DNA of 64,000 nt from IMCC2047 sp041395865 (GCA_041395865.1 JAWKZQ010000001.1:372001-436000); one strand, 5' to 3'; positions 53,711 through 63,387 are shown, counted from the first letter of the stretch. Notes: generated by a model not told the origin, from the sequence alone. Program-made: numbers and translations.

Positions 53711-54646
53711 ATGGATACAACACCTGTTAGTGACGAGGTGGCCGCAGGTTTTGAGTTACCCTCTCCTTTGACTTTTCAAAAAATTTTCCTGAGTTGCGCC
53801 TATTGGCCAGGCGTGAGCACTGGCTTTATTCCCCGTGTTGTTCGGCAGTTAAGGAAAAACTTTCGTAAAAACTCGTTCTTGCTTTCAGCGAACGACCGCC
53901 GCCTGGTGTTGTCTGTCGAAGCTTTGCGTCCCGCAGCGAAGCGCCAGCGCCACTCCTTTATCCCTGTTATTGAGCAAGCCGCCCTCTGCGGCATTGGTCC
54001 TAAACTGGTTTTTACCTCCTCTGAGCAGGGTTACCTGGTCAGTGAATATATTGACGGGCGATGCTGGAATTCAGCTGATTTTCGCAATATGGCAAATATA
54101 GAGCGTTTAGTGGAGGTGCTTAAGGCTGTTCACGGTTGGCCTAAGATTTTCCCGGAGCGCCTGATTTCCCAAGAGGTTGATAACCTCTGGCTGAGAATCC
54201 GTGAAGAGTATGTGAAGCCTCCGAAGCGCCTGGAAGTGTTGCAGCAGCGCATGGCGAAAGTCATCGACTATGCTTGTGTTCACTTTGACGAGCGGGTTGT
54301 TTGTCATAACAATCTGCTAAACGCCCAACTGGTGGAGACAGCGGATGGTTTGAAACTGGCTGGCTGGGAGTATGCCGGAGTCAACGACCCCTACTATGAG
54401 TTGGCCGCTATAGTGCACCATCACGGCTTTAACGAATCCCAGCTCGATCATTTATTGCATTGTTATGCCGGGCAAAGCGGTCATAGCGAGCGGCAGCGTT
54501 TTTACTATAACTATGCGATCTATGTTTACCTGAGCGCTTTGTATTTCTGTGTCGAAAGAGTGGAAAGACCGCTCAGTGACCAGGAAGAGCGGATTGAGGC
54601 TAAAACCGACGTGCTGGTTGCGTTGCTGCACCAGATTGGGCTTTAA
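53711..54646 (+). CDS. Choline/aminoglycoside-kinase-fold protein lacking catalytic Asp residues
   Basis: A 311-residue protein with the APH/choline-kinase fold. It has QAALCGIGPKLVF and YLVSEYIDGRCW in the N-lobe to hinge region and VVCHNNLLNAQLVE where active kinases read HNDLxxxN. Next comes KLAGWEYAGVNDPYYELA where they read IDWEYAG-DP. Thus the catalytic Asp is Asn201 and the metal-binding Asp is Gly218, so phosphotransfer activity is doubtful; a pseudokinase or binding role is more likely. The start may be ATG 53711 or 53702. It is divergent from the riboswitch-controlled thiC operon, and thiamine kinase belongs to the same fold, but a link to thiamine is only a guess. Two bases from the convergent hemW end. 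Confidence 0.75.
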   Translation: MDTTPVSDEVAAGFELPSPLTFQKIFLSCAYWPGVSTGFIPRVVRQLRKNFRKNSFLLSANDRRLVLSVEALRPAAKRQRHSFIPVIEQAALCGIGPKLVFTSSEQGYLVSEYIDGRCWNSADFRNMANIERLVEVLKAVHGWPKIFPERLISQEVDNLWLRIREEYVKPPKRLEVLQQRMAKVIDYACVHFDERVVCHNNLLNAQLVETADGLKLAGWEYAGVNDPYYELAAIVHHHGFNESQLDHLLHCYAGQSGHSERQRFYYNYAIYVYLSALYFCVERVERPLSDQEERIEAKTDVLVALLHQIGL

Positions 54647-54647
54647 T

Positions 54648-55826
54648 TCAGATGAACAGGGTGACTAGGTCATCCAGGAAAAGTCGTCCCTTTTCAGAGG
54701 GTTGAATATCCCCGTCCGACGTATGAGTCAGCAACCCGAGCTCACAGGCTCGTTGCAGCGCTGCTTCAATTTCACTGAACGGCAGCCCGCTGTATTGAGT
54801 AAAGGCCTGCGGGCTGAAGCCGCGGTTCAGCCTTAGCGCATTCATCATGTATTCGCCGGCAATATCGGCAGGGTTTATCGGTTCGATGTGGCGCTGCTGC
54901 CCCTCGGGCCTGAGGTAATCTCGCGGTGCTCGGCTTTTTCGCGTACGAATAATACCCGCCGTGCCTTCATGACAGTGTTGCAGGGTGAGCTTGCCATGCG
55001 CGCCGGCGCCGATGCCGAGGTAATCGCCGAATTGCCAGTAATTCAGGTTATGCAGGGATTCCCTGCCGGTTTGGCTGTAAGCCGAAACTTCATATTGCTG
55101 ATAGCCTCGCTCAGCAAGCAAAGCCTGGCCTTCCCGGAAAATCTCCCAGCGCAATTCGTCATTGGGCAAGGGCGGAGGGTGTTTATAGAACTCCGTATTA
55201 GCCTCAATGGTGAGTTGGTACCAGGACAGGTGGGTCGGCGCAAAATCAATCGCGGTTCGCAGGTCCATTAGCGCTTCGTCGATGTGCTGGGACGGCAGTC
55301 CATGCATCAGATCGAGGTTGAAATTGTCGAAGCCGACTGCCTGAGCCATTGTGATGGCTTGTTTTGCCTCGCTGCTGTTATGTACGCGCCCCAGCCTCTG
55401 TAACTGCTGGTTGTCGAAGCTTTGAATGCCGATTGAGAGGCGGTTAATCCCGGCTTTGCGGAAGTCGGCGAACTTTTTCTGTTCAAAGGTGCCGGGATTG
55501 GCTTCGAGTGTAATTTCTATTTGATCGGAAAATCCGATGCGCTTATGGACCGCTTCAAGAAGACGGTCGAACGTTTGTGCGTTGAACAGGCTGGGTGTGC
55601 CACCGCCGAAAAAGATGGATTGCAGGGGGCGGTTTTGCACGTAATCGAGATCCCTGTCCAGGTCCCTGATCAGGGCGTCGAGATAGGCCTGTTCGGGTAG
55701 CTCATCGCCTGCCGCATGAGAATTGAAATCACAATAGGGACACTTCCTGATGCACCAGGGAATGTGAATATAAAGGCTTAATGGCGGCAGCTTGTTGAAA
55801 CGGGGAACCGCGTCAAAATCAGACAT
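54648..55826 (-). CDS. hemW: HemW-like radical SAM haem chaperone
   Basis: A 392-residue radical-SAM protein of the HemN/HemW group. The [4Fe-4S] motif is C25xxxC29xxC32 (WCIRKCPYCDFNSH), with FFGGGTPSLF, EANPGTFE and NRLSIGIQSFD for SAM binding. The N-terminal extension that true coproporphyrinogen dehydrogenase HemN carries is absent, so HemW, a haem-delivery protein, is the better name. ATG 55826 chosen; 55835 would be TTG. The gene follows rdgB in the same operon. Confidence 0.93.
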   Translation of the reverse strand: MSDFDAVPRFNKLPPLSLYIHIPWCIRKCPYCDFNSHAAGDELPEQAYLDALIRDLDRDLDYVQNRPLQSIFFGGGTPSLFNAQTFDRLLEAVHKRIGFSDQIEITLEANPGTFEQKKFADFRKAGINRLSIGIQSFDNQQLQRLGRVHNSSEAKQAITMAQAVGFDNFNLDLMHGLPSQHIDEALMDLRTAIDFAPTHLSWYQLTIEANTEFYKHPPPLPNDELRWEIFREGQALLAERGYQQYEVSAYSQTGRESLHNLNYWQFGDYLGIGAGAHGKLTLQHCHEGTAGIIRTRKSRAPRDYLRPEGQQRHIEPINPADIAGEYMMNALRLNRGFSPQAFTQYSGLPFSEIEAALQRACELGLLTHTSDGDIQPSEKGRLFLDDLVTLFI

Positions 55827-55841
55827 GAACGGCAAAGATTG

Positions 55842-56435
55842 TCAGGGGGTGCCCAGCAATTTGACGAGCTGTTCAAGGGCCCTGGCCCGGTGGCTGTGTT
55901 GGTTTTTTATCGCTGCATCGAGCTCGGCGGCGGTGCGCTGGTGTTCCGGTATATAAAAGACAGGGTCGTAGCCGAAACCATTTTGGCCGCGTTGTTCCTC
56001 AAGGATGAAGCCTTCCCAGTACCCCTGGGCAATGAGCGGCGCGGGGTCCTCGGCATGGCGCAGATAAACCAGGACGCAGCGGAACCGGGCGCTGCGCTGT
56101 GGTGGCTCAACGCCCTTCAGGTCCGACAGGAGTTTTTGGATGTTGTCGCTATCGGTGGCTTTTTCACCGGCATAACGCGAAGAATAAATGCCAGGGGCGC
56201 CCTTTAGGGCGTCGACTTCCAGCCCGGAGTCGTCGGCAAGTGCCGGCAACCCGCTGATACGAGAGGCGTGTCGGGCTTTGATCAGCGCATTCTCGATAAA
56301 GGTCAGGCCCGTTTCATCGGCGTCGCAAATATCGAATTCGGACTGGGGCACCAGTTGCATATCCAGGTGAGCCAGTACGGATTGTATTTCACGCAACTTG
56401 CCTTGGTTGGAGCTGGCGAGAACGATTTTCTTCAT
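55842..56435 (-). CDS. rdgB: dITP/XTP pyrophosphatase RdgB
   Basis: Removes non-canonical purine triphosphates (ITP, XTP) from the nucleotide pool. A 197-residue Ham1-family protein with VLASSNQGKLREI, the catalytic ALADDSGLEVDAL, GAPGIYSSRYAG and GFGYDPVFYIPE. Normal length. Confidence 0.96.
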   Translation of the reverse strand: MKKIVLASSNQGKLREIQSVLAHLDMQLVPQSEFDICDADETGLTFIENALIKARHASRISGLPALADDSGLEVDALKGAPGIYSSRYAGEKATDSDNIQKLLSDLKGVEPPQRSARFRCVLVYLRHAEDPAPLIAQGYWEGFILEEQRGQNGFGYDPVFYIPEHQRTAAELDAAIKNQHSHRARALEQLVKLLGTP

Positions 56436-56456
56436 AACGACTGTTTACCACGTGTC

Positions 56457-56909
56457 TTATTTGCTGGTGTAGACGCGGCGCTTAAAACGCAGGTCGTAGC
56501 CAGGGGAGTCTGCATGCGTGCGAACCTTGATATCGAAGGTCAGCAGGTCATCATCGGTAATACGAAAATCACTCAAGTAATAGATCGCATCACCCTCAAC
56601 GATTTCCTTAAACTGCAAATCACGCTGTTGTTGCACAATATTGGTGACGGTGCCTTCCAGGATAGCGCGAATAGGTTTGCCTTCGGGAGTGCTTTTTTCA
56701 TGGACAGCCAAGTTTAGTATGGCGCGATAGTTACTGCGGGTCAGTCCGTATTGCTGGGCCACCTCGGGCGTTAAAAAAGTGCTGTTAAAGACGTTGAAGT
56801 AAATAATGTGACCGTCGGTTTCCCGGGATGTTTCGTCGATTTCTGCGATTGCTGCCGGTGCCAGCAGCAAAGACAGCATCAAGCTGGAAAAGAGCGCTGT
56901 GAATTTCAT
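56457..56909 (-). CDS. DUF4426 periplasmic protein
   Basis: A 150-residue secreted protein (signal LFSSLMLSLLLAPAAIA) of the DUF4426 family, typically found beside metW and rdgB in pseudomonads and relatives. Predicted mostly beta, with no catalytic motif visible. Function unknown. Confidence 0.85.
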   Translation of the reverse strand: MKFTALFSSLMLSLLLAPAAIAEIDETSRETDGHIIYFNVFNSTFLTPEVAQQYGLTRSNYRAILNLAVHEKSTPEGKPIRAILEGTVTNIVQQQRDLQFKEIVEGDAIYYLSDFRITDDDLLTFDIKVRTHADSPGYDLRFKRRVYTSK

Positions 56910-56996
56910 TGGAATACTCCCCGCCGACGTATTTTGCGCCGGTGCTACTCATCAGATAAGAGGGCTGTTCCAGCCCTCACAATGGTTATCTGTTAA

Positions 56997-57593
56997 TTAT
57001 TTGCTGAGGTGATAAATAGCCGTTTCGGCAAATGTGTTCGGGCATACCTGTTTGAGTGAGCGGTCTGGGAATTGTTCCGATACCATCGCGTTGTCAAGAA
57101 TGGTAATGCCTTTCTCCTGACAGAGGACTTCAAAGTCGCGTACCGTGCAGAAGTGAATGTTGGGTGTGTTATACCACTGTAAGTCCAGCTGTTTGGTGAC
57201 GGGCATACGACCGCGGACAGCCAAATGCCAGCGTGCGCGCCAGTTACCAAAGTTGGGGAAGGTGACCACGCACTGCTTGCCAACGCGCAGCATTTCTTCG
57301 AGTACCAGGTCGGGGCGTCTCATGACCTGCAGAGCCTGTGTCATGATCACCGTGTCGAAGCTGTTATCGGTAAAATCATTAAGCCCGTCATTGATGTTTT
57401 GCTCAATGACGTTGATACCGTTGTTTAGGCCGGCAATGATCAGTTCACGATCATTTTCGATGCCGTAGCCCTGCACTTGGCGACTGTGTGCCAGCTGTTT
57501 GAGCAGGGTGCCGTCGCCACAGGCCAGGTCAAGTACGCGGCTGTTGGGGCGAATCCATTTTTGCAGAATATCCAGATCGGCACGGTTGCTCAT
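56997..57593 (-). CDS. metW: MetW methyltransferase-like protein
   Basis: A 198-residue SAM-methyltransferase fold (SRVLDLACGDGTLLKQL, motif I; NSFDTVIMTQALQVM, motif IV). It pairs with MetX in methionine synthesis in many proteobacteria, where it is reported to be needed for full MetX function. ATG 57593 overlaps the metX stop by 4 bases. Confidence 0.95.
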   Translation of the reverse strand: MSNRADLDILQKWIRPNSRVLDLACGDGTLLKQLAHSRQVQGYGIENDRELIIAGLNNGINVIEQNINDGLNDFTDNSFDTVIMTQALQVMRRPDLVLEEMLRVGKQCVVTFPNFGNWRARWHLAVRGRMPVTKQLDLQWYNTPNIHFCTVRDFEVLCQEKGITILDNAMVSEQFPDRSLKQVCPNTFAETAIYHLSK

Positions 57594-58744
57594 GATTCGA
57601 TTTCTCCGGCAATACGCTGCATATAGGCATTAAACACCCTGATATAAGAGTCAATGGGTAGCAGAAATGCATCGTGACCCTGCGGGGTCTCGATTTCAGC
57701 GTAACTGACATCCTTGCCGGCGCTGATCAGGGCATTTTTGATCTCCTGTGAACGCTCGGGTGAAAAACGCCAGTCCGTGGTGAAGGAAACCACAAAGAAT
57801 TTACACTGGGCGTGGCTGAAAGCCTGCACTGGGTCATTGTTGTATTCGCGTGCCAGGTCAAAGTAGTCCAGCACTCGCGTCAGCATGATGTAGGTGTTGG
57901 CATCAAAGGACCCGGAAAACTTTTCGCCCTGGTACTGTAAATAGCTCTCAACCTGGAACTGTACCGGGTTGTAAGCGCCGCGCTCGAAGTCGCCCGTACG
58001 CAGTTCACGGCCAAACTTTGAACCCATCAGGTCGTCGGTGAGGTAAGTCAGGTGGCCGACCATGCGCGCCAGTGCCAGCCCTTTGCGCGGGATGGTGTCC
58101 TTCTCCAGGAAATAGCCGTCATTAAAGTCGTCGTCGGAACGAATCGCGGTGCGAGCGACTTCGTTGAAGGCGATGTTCTGGGCGGTCAGGTTCATGGCCG
58201 AGGCAATAACCACCGCGTGGCGCAGGCGTTCAGGGTATTCCAGAGACCAGCGCATCACCTGCATGCCGCCCAAGCTGCCGCCGACAACGGCTGCCCATTG
58301 ATCGATCCCCAGCTTGTCAGCGAGACAGGCTTGCGAGCGCACCCAGTCGCGCACCCTCAACGGCGGGAAGTCAGGTCCCCAGTATTTGCCTGTTTCCGGG
58401 TTGATGTGGTTGGGGCCGGTTGAGCCATGGCAGCCGCCAATGTTGTTGGGGCAGACCACAAAAAATCGGTTGGTGTCGATGGGCTTGCCCGGGCCGATAC
58501 AGGTTTCCCACCAGCCCGGTTTTTTATCTTCCATGCTGTGGTAGCCGGCTGCATGGTGTGTGCCGCTCAGCGCATGGCAAATCAGGATGGCGTTGGATTT
58601 GTCCGCGTTCAGTTCGCCGTAGGTTTCGTACACCATCTCATAGCTGTTCAGCGTGTGACCGCTGTCCAGTTCTAGCGGGGTGTCAAAATGCATGGTCTGC
58701 GGTGTCACCAGGCCGACGGAATTTTTCGGGATTGACTCAGGCAT
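57590..58744 (-). CDS. metX: Homoserine O-acyltransferase MetX
   Basis: An alpha/beta-hydrolase that acylates homoserine for methionine synthesis. The 384-residue protein has the nucleophile elbow GGSLGGMQVMRWSLEYP (Ser), the Asp in FTTDWRFSPERSQEI and the His in PQGHDAFLL. Both acetyl- and succinyl-using MetX enzymes exist; the pairing with metW and the gammaproteobacterial setting fit the succinyl type, but the sequence alone does not settle it. No SAM riboswitch is visible in the 140-base gap upstream. Confidence 0.94.
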   Translation of the reverse strand: MPESIPKNSVGLVTPQTMHFDTPLELDSGHTLNSYEMVYETYGELNADKSNAILICHALSGTHHAAGYHSMEDKKPGWWETCIGPGKPIDTNRFFVVCPNNIGGCHGSTGPNHINPETGKYWGPDFPPLRVRDWVRSQACLADKLGIDQWAAVVGGSLGGMQVMRWSLEYPERLRHAVVIASAMNLTAQNIAFNEVARTAIRSDDDFNDGYFLEKDTIPRKGLALARMVGHLTYLTDDLMGSKFGRELRTGDFERGAYNPVQFQVESYLQYQGEKFSGSFDANTYIMLTRVLDYFDLAREYNNDPVQAFSHAQCKFFVVSFTTDWRFSPERSQEIKNALISAGKDVSYAEIETPQGHDAFLLPIDSYIRVFNAYMQRIAGEIES

Positions 58745-58884
58745 GATATCGGATTCTTTTTGTGTCAGCGAAGTCTACTGACAGCGCTGGCCGAAAGCAA
58801 GGCGCAATGCCCGTGTTGCAGGGCGTTGCGGGGTGTTGTTGCGTCAGCATTGCGCTGCCCGATAGCGACAGCGCGGGCGGTTGA

Positions 58885-59478
58885 TTACATGCCTAGCATG
58901 AGGCCTCTGGGGACGCCAAGCAGTTCAACCAGGTTACCCACAACCAGGATACGGACCAGGTTGATGAGAATAAAAATAAAAATCGGCGAAAGGTCCAGGC
59001 CGCCGAGGGGTGGAATGATGCGGCGCATGGGTAGCATGATGGGCTCGACCAGCTGGAATACCAGGGTAGCCAGCGGATTGCGGCTATGAGGTGCGACCCA
59101 GCTGAGGATGATGACAGCGATCAGCGTAAAGAAATAAATATTCAGAACCAGTGCAAAAAGCCCGGTCAACGCCCAGCCGGCCATGAGCAGGATGTTCGGC
59201 AGGCTGTAGCCATGGAGGAGGAGAATCAACGCAATGGCTGTCATCTGTACGATGAGCGCCAGTAACAGAGCAGAGATATCCAGTCCGCCAAACCCGGGGA
59301 TAATCCGCCTTAGCGGACGCAGAGCCGGGTTGGTGACTTTGACGATGGCCTGGCTGACCGGATTGTAAAAATCAGCCCGCGCAATTTGCAGCAAAAAACG
59401 CAGCATAATGGCCAGCACGTAAAGACCGAAAAGGGTTTGTATCAGGTAGCTGCCGGCAACGGCGAGTGATGATGACAT
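58885..59478 (-). CDS. yggT: YggT family membrane protein
   Basis: A 197-residue inner-membrane protein with two tandem YGGT repeats (LLQIARADFYNPVSQAIVKV-like and ILSWVAPHSRNPLATLVF, each followed by a PxRRIIPxxGGLDxS motif) and four to five hydrophobic helices. Usually next to proC and yggS, as here. Suggested roles in osmotic or cell-surface homeostasis are not firmly established. Confidence 0.93.
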   Translation of the reverse strand: MSSSLAVAGSYLIQTLFGLYVLAIMLRFLLQIARADFYNPVSQAIVKVTNPALRPLRRIIPGFGGLDISALLLALIVQMTAIALILLLHGYSLPNILLMAGWALTGLFALVLNIYFFTLIAVIILSWVAPHSRNPLATLVFQLVEPIMLPMRRIIPPLGGLDLSPIFIFILINLVRILVVGNLVELLGVPRGLMLGM

Positions 59479-59517
59479 GTTGGTGTTCCTTAAAGTGTCG
59501 GTAGCGGGGCTGTTGGG

Positions 59518-60348
59518 TTAACCGGCCAGTTCTTTGCTGCGTCTTGAGGCGGCCTGCAGGGCTTCATTAACCAGCTCGCGTAACCCGCCTTCCTCAAAGC
59601 ACTTGATTGCCTGTTCGGTCGTCCCGCCGGGCGAGGTGACTCGGCGGCGCAGTTCCGCCGGTGGTACGTCCGCTTTTTTGGCCAGTTTGGCGGCACCCAG
59701 CGCTGTCTGGATCGTCAATTCGCGGGCTGAATCAGCGGAAAGACCGAGGTTGATGCCGGCTTCTTCCATGGCTTCCATCAGCATGAAAAAGTAAGCCGGG
59801 CCGCTCCCGGAGATGGCAACGACTGCGTCGAGGTCGCTTTCCTGATTGAACCAGGAGGCCAGGCCGATCGCGGAGAAAATGGTGTCGGCTAATGCTTTCT
59901 GCTCGCTAGATACGGCGTCATTGGCGTAGAGACCGGTCGCACCGCTTTGCACCAGGGCCGGCGTGTTGGGCATGGTGCGAATAACAGGCAGCTTTTCGCC
60001 CATCCAGTTCAGCAGGTTGTTCACCGTAATGCCGGCGGCGATGGAAATGATCAGGGGGTTGTTGGCTGCGACGCTTTCCCGCAACGGTTGAGCCACAGCT
60101 TCCATGACCTGGGGTTTGACCGCCAGGATAATAGCGTCGGCTTGAGCAACGCTCGCCTGGTTGTCGGTGCTTGTATTAATGCCGGTGTCCTGGGCAAGCT
60201 TTTCCAATTGCTCCGCATTTGGGTCGGAGGCCGTAATCAGGTGCGCCGGATAGCCGTGCGATACCAGTCCGCCGATAATGCTGGCGGCCATATTGCCGGC
60301 GCCAATGAAAGTCAGTCGAGCGGTTTGTGTATTCAATGATTGGGTCAT
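59518..60348 (-). CDS. proC: Pyrroline-5-carboxylate reductase
   Basis: Final step of proline synthesis, reducing pyrroline-5-carboxylate with NAD(P)H. A 276-residue protein with FIGAGNMAASIIGGL at the N-terminus, IISIAAGITVNNL and VIRTMPNTPALV, and the C-terminal DVPPAELRRRVTSPGGTTEQAI signature. ATG 60348 overlaps the yggS stop as ATGA. Together with putA it gives the cell both directions of the proline-glutamate route. Confidence 0.97.
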   Translation of the reverse strand: MTQSLNTQTARLTFIGAGNMAASIIGGLVSHGYPAHLITASDPNAEQLEKLAQDTGINTSTDNQASVAQADAIILAVKPQVMEAVAQPLRESVAANNPLIISIAAGITVNNLLNWMGEKLPVIRTMPNTPALVQSGATGLYANDAVSSEQKALADTIFSAIGLASWFNQESDLDAVVAISGSGPAYFFMLMEAMEEAGINLGLSADSARELTIQTALGAAKLAKKADVPPAELRRRVTSPGGTTEQAIKCFEEGGLRELVNEALQAASRRSKELAG

Positions 60349-61061
60349 TTGTTCCCTGTTTCCGTTGTGGAGTAGTTTCTGGGGCCAAAAATGGCGGTGC
60401 CAATGCGAACCATGGTGCTGCCTGCTGCTATGGCAGCCTCCAGGTCGCCAGACATGCCCATGGACAGTGTGTCCAGCTCAAGTCCGCCCCGGTTCAGTGC
60501 CGCCAGGCTTTGTTTCATACGTGCAAAGTCGCGGGTTAGCGAAGCCTCCGGCTGGTTAGGGGAAGGAATGGCCATCAGGCCTCTTAATTTCAGGTTGGGC
60601 AGTTCGGCAATTTGTTTCGCTAATGCCGGCAGTTCGGCGAGCGGCACCCCTGATTTGGTCGTTTCATCGCTGATGTTGACCTGGATGCAAACATTAAGCG
60701 GGGCTTTTCCCGTTTCCCGCTGGTCGTTAAGACGCCGGGCGATTTTGAGGCGGTCGATACTGTGCACCCAATCAAAGTGATTGGCGATGGCGCTGGTTTT
60801 GTTGGACTGGATGGGTCCGATAAAATGCCAGACGATATCTTCGCCCGCGAGTTCGCTCTGCTTGTCCAGCGCTTCCTGCAGGTAATTTTCACCAATGTGT
60901 CGGGCGCCGGCGGCGACGGCTTTTCTTACCTCATTTGCGGTGCGCGTCTTGCTAACGGCTATAAGCTGTACTATACCCGGTATACGGCCCGCCGCGTTTT
61001 CAGCGGCACGGATGCGCGAGGATACCTGGCTGATATTTTCCGCAATTGATGTGCTATTCAT
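60345..61061 (-). CDS. yggS: YggS/PROSC-family PLP homeostasis protein
   Basis: A 238-residue PLP-binding TIM barrel with no known catalysis, involved in vitamin B6 balance. PLP-Lys is in LIAVSKTRTANEV; GENYLQEALDK, WHFIGPIQSNK and LSMGMSGDLEAAI are family signatures. The start is ATG 61061 (MNSTSIAENI); the longer frame to 61106 would leave little room for the divergent promoters shared with pilT. Confidence 0.95.
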   Translation of the reverse strand: MNSTSIAENISQVSSRIRAAENAAGRIPGIVQLIAVSKTRTANEVRKAVAAGARHIGENYLQEALDKQSELAGEDIVWHFIGPIQSNKTSAIANHFDWVHSIDRLKIARRLNDQRETGKAPLNVCIQVNISDETTKSGVPLAELPALAKQIAELPNLKLRGLMAIPSPNQPEASLTRDFARMKQSLAALNRGGLELDTLSMGMSGDLEAAIAAGSTMVRIGTAIFGPRNYSTTETGNK

Positions 61062-61153
61062 TAAGGATCGTAACGTGATAGTTTCGGGTGGCACTGACTG
61101 CGCCAAAGGCTAACATAAACAATATTTTTAACAATAAATAGTGATAGGGTGTT

Positions 61154-62191
61154 ATGGATATAACCGAACTGCTTTCCTTCAGTGTGAAGCAAAACGCCTC
61201 TGACTTACACCTGTCAGCGGGTGTGCCGCCCATGATTCGGGTGGATGGTGATGTGCGGCGCATTAATGTGCCGCCGATGGAGCATAAGGAGGTGCACGGC
61301 CTCATTTATGACATCATGAATGATAAGCAGCGAAAGGACTTCGAGGAATTCCTCGAAACTGACTTTTCCTTTGAAGTGCCGGGCGTGGCGCGTTTTCGTG
61401 TAAACGCCTTTAACCACAATCGCGGCGCGGGGGCCGTGTTCCGGACCATTCCTTCGAAAGTACTGACCATGGAGGATCTTGGGCTGGGTAATATTTTTTC
61501 CGAGTTGGCACTGTTGCCGCGTGGCCTGGTACTGGTGACCGGCCCGACCGGTTCAGGTAAAAGTACCACGCTGGCGGCGATGGTCGATTACATTAACAAC
61601 CAACGCTATGATCACGTGCTGACCATCGAAGATCCCATCGAATTTGTGCACGAAAGTAAAAAGTGCCTGGTGAACCAGCGTGAAGTGCACCGTGATACCC
61701 TGGGTTTTAATGCGGCCCTGCGTTCCGCCTTGCGTGAAGACCCTGATGTTATCCTGGTGGGCGAGATGCGTGACCTTGAAACCATACGCCTTGCCCTGAC
61801 TGCCGCAGAGACCGGTCACCTGGTATTCGGGACGTTGCACACGACCTCGGCAGCAAAAACCATCGACCGTATCATTGACGTATTCCCCGGCGAAGAGAAA
61901 TCCATGGTGCGCTCCATGCTTTCGGAGTCACTGCAGGGGGTTATTTCACAAACCCTGTTGAAGAAAAACGGCGGAGGCCGGGTGGCGGCCCATGAAATCA
62001 TGATTACCACGCCGGCCATTCGTAACCTGATTCGCGAAGACAAGATTGCCCAGATGTACTCGGCCATTCAAACCGGTGCTGCGCATGGCATGGTGACATT
62101 GGACCAGACCCTCAAGGATTTGCTGTCGAAGGGCCTGATCAGCCGGGATGCCGCGAGGGAAAAAGCCTCAAATCCGGATGCCTTTATTTAG
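61154..62191 (+). CDS. pilT: Type IV pilus retraction ATPase PilT
   Basis: A hexameric motor that retracts type IV pili for twitching and DNA uptake. The 345-residue protein has an N-terminal PAS-like part (ASDLHLSAGVPPM), Walker A GPTGSGKSTTLAAM, the Asp box EDPIEF, Walker B VGEMRDLETI and the His box LHTTSAAKTIDRIID. ATG 61154. With comM elsewhere in the window it fits a naturally transformable organism, though that is inference. Confidence 0.97.
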   Translation: MDITELLSFSVKQNASDLHLSAGVPPMIRVDGDVRRINVPPMEHKEVHGLIYDIMNDKQRKDFEEFLETDFSFEVPGVARFRVNAFNHNRGAGAVFRTIPSKVLTMEDLGLGNIFSELALLPRGLVLVTGPTGSGKSTTLAAMVDYINNQRYDHVLTIEDPIEFVHESKKCLVNQREVHRDTLGFNAALRSALREDPDVILVGEMRDLETIRLALTAAETGHLVFGTLHTTSAAKTIDRIIDVFPGEEKSMVRSMLSESLQGVISQTLLKKNGGGRVAAHEIMITTPAIRNLIREDKIAQMYSAIQTGAAHGMVTLDQTLKDLLSKGLISRDAAREKASNPDAFI

Positions 62192-62248
62192 CCGTGATTA
62201 ACAAGCTTGTACGTTTTAACTATTTAGAAGTGTGATGGAGGTAAACCA

Positions 62249-63364
62249 GTGGAACTGGATAAAATGCTTAATCTGATGGTAGAAAAAAAGGCATCTGACC
62301 TTTTCATCACCGCCGGTTTGCCGCCTAGCCTGAAGGTGGATGGGGTTATTCGACCCGTTACCAAGGAGGCCTGGAGCCCTGAGAAAGCCCGTGAAACGGT
62401 GCTTGGCGCCATGAATGAGGCGCAACGCAAGGAGTTTATGCTCAGCCACGAGTGTAATTTCGCGATCAGTGCGCGTGGCGTTGGGCGTTTCCGGGTAAGC
62501 GCCTTTTACCAGCGCAACCTTGTTGGAATGGTGTTGCGGCGGATTGAAACCCGTATTCCTAAGTCCGGTGAGCTGGGTTTGCCGCCGATTATCGATGAAC
62601 TGTCGATGACCAAGCGGGGGCTGGTCCTTTTTGTGGGGGCGACCGGAACCGGTAAGTCCACCTCGATTGCCTCGATGATCGGTTACCGGAACGAGAACAG
62701 CAATGGACATATTGTCAGTATTGAGGACCCCATCGAATACGTGCACCAGCATAAGGGCTGCATCATTACCCAGCGTGAAGTGGGTATTGATACCGAGAGC
62801 TTTGAAATTGCGCTGCGCAATACACTGCGTCAGGCGCCGGATGTGATTCTGGTGGGCGAGATCCGTACCCGCGAGACCATGGAACAGTCCATTATCTTTG
62901 CCGATACGGGGCACCTGTGTATGGCGACCTTGCACGCCAACAATGCCAACCAGGCTTTCGGGCGCATCCTCAACTTTTTCCCGGCCGACCGCCACGACCA
63001 GGTGTGGATGGACTTATCCTTGAACCTCAAGGCCATCGTTGCGCAACAGCTGATTCCAACCATTGATGGCAAGGGGCGCCAGATTGTCACCGAAGTCCTG
63101 ATTAATACCCCGGTGATTGCCGATCATATTCGTAAGGGCGAGGTCCATTTGCTTAAGGATATTATGGCGCGCTCTACGGAGGTTGGCATGCAGACCTTTG
63201 ATCAGTCGCTCTTTGCTGCCTATAAAGCGGGCAAGATCAGCTACGAGGCTGCGCTGGCGCATGCCGACTCAATGAATGACCTGCGCTTGATGATTAAGCT
63301 GGACTCCAGGGAGGAAATTGCCGAGTCCATGCACGAGGCGAACAAGTTTTCTATCGAACAATAA
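62249..63364 (+). CDS. pilU: PilT-dependent retraction ATPase PilU
   Basis: A PilT paralogue of 371 residues with a longer C-terminus. Walker A VGATGTGKSTSIASM, EDPIEYVHQH, Walker B VGEIRTRETM and LHANNANQAFGRIL identify PilU; it assists PilT under load. GTG 62249 lies 6 bases from GGAGG. Its C-terminal tail (SREEIAESMHEANKFSIEQ) is typical of PilU. Confidence 0.95.
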   Translation: MELDKMLNLMVEKKASDLFITAGLPPSLKVDGVIRPVTKEAWSPEKARETVLGAMNEAQRKEFMLSHECNFAISARGVGRFRVSAFYQRNLVGMVLRRIETRIPKSGELGLPPIIDELSMTKRGLVLFVGATGTGKSTSIASMIGYRNENSNGHIVSIEDPIEYVHQHKGCIITQREVGIDTESFEIALRNTLRQAPDVILVGEIRTRETMEQSIIFADTGHLCMATLHANNANQAFGRILNFFPADRHDQVWMDLSLNLKAIVAQQLIPTIDGKGRQIVTEVLINTPVIADHIRKGEVHLLKDIMARSTEVGMQTFDQSLFAAYKAGKISYEAALAHADSMNDLRLMIKLDSREEIAESMHEANKFSIEQ

Positions 63365-63387
63365 CCGAGGGTTGCTTCGCGGTTTGT

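Noticed and set aside
58745..58884. SAM riboswitch upstream of metX
   Set aside because: The 140-base gap shows G+C-rich hairpins but none of the conserved SAM-aptamer elements.
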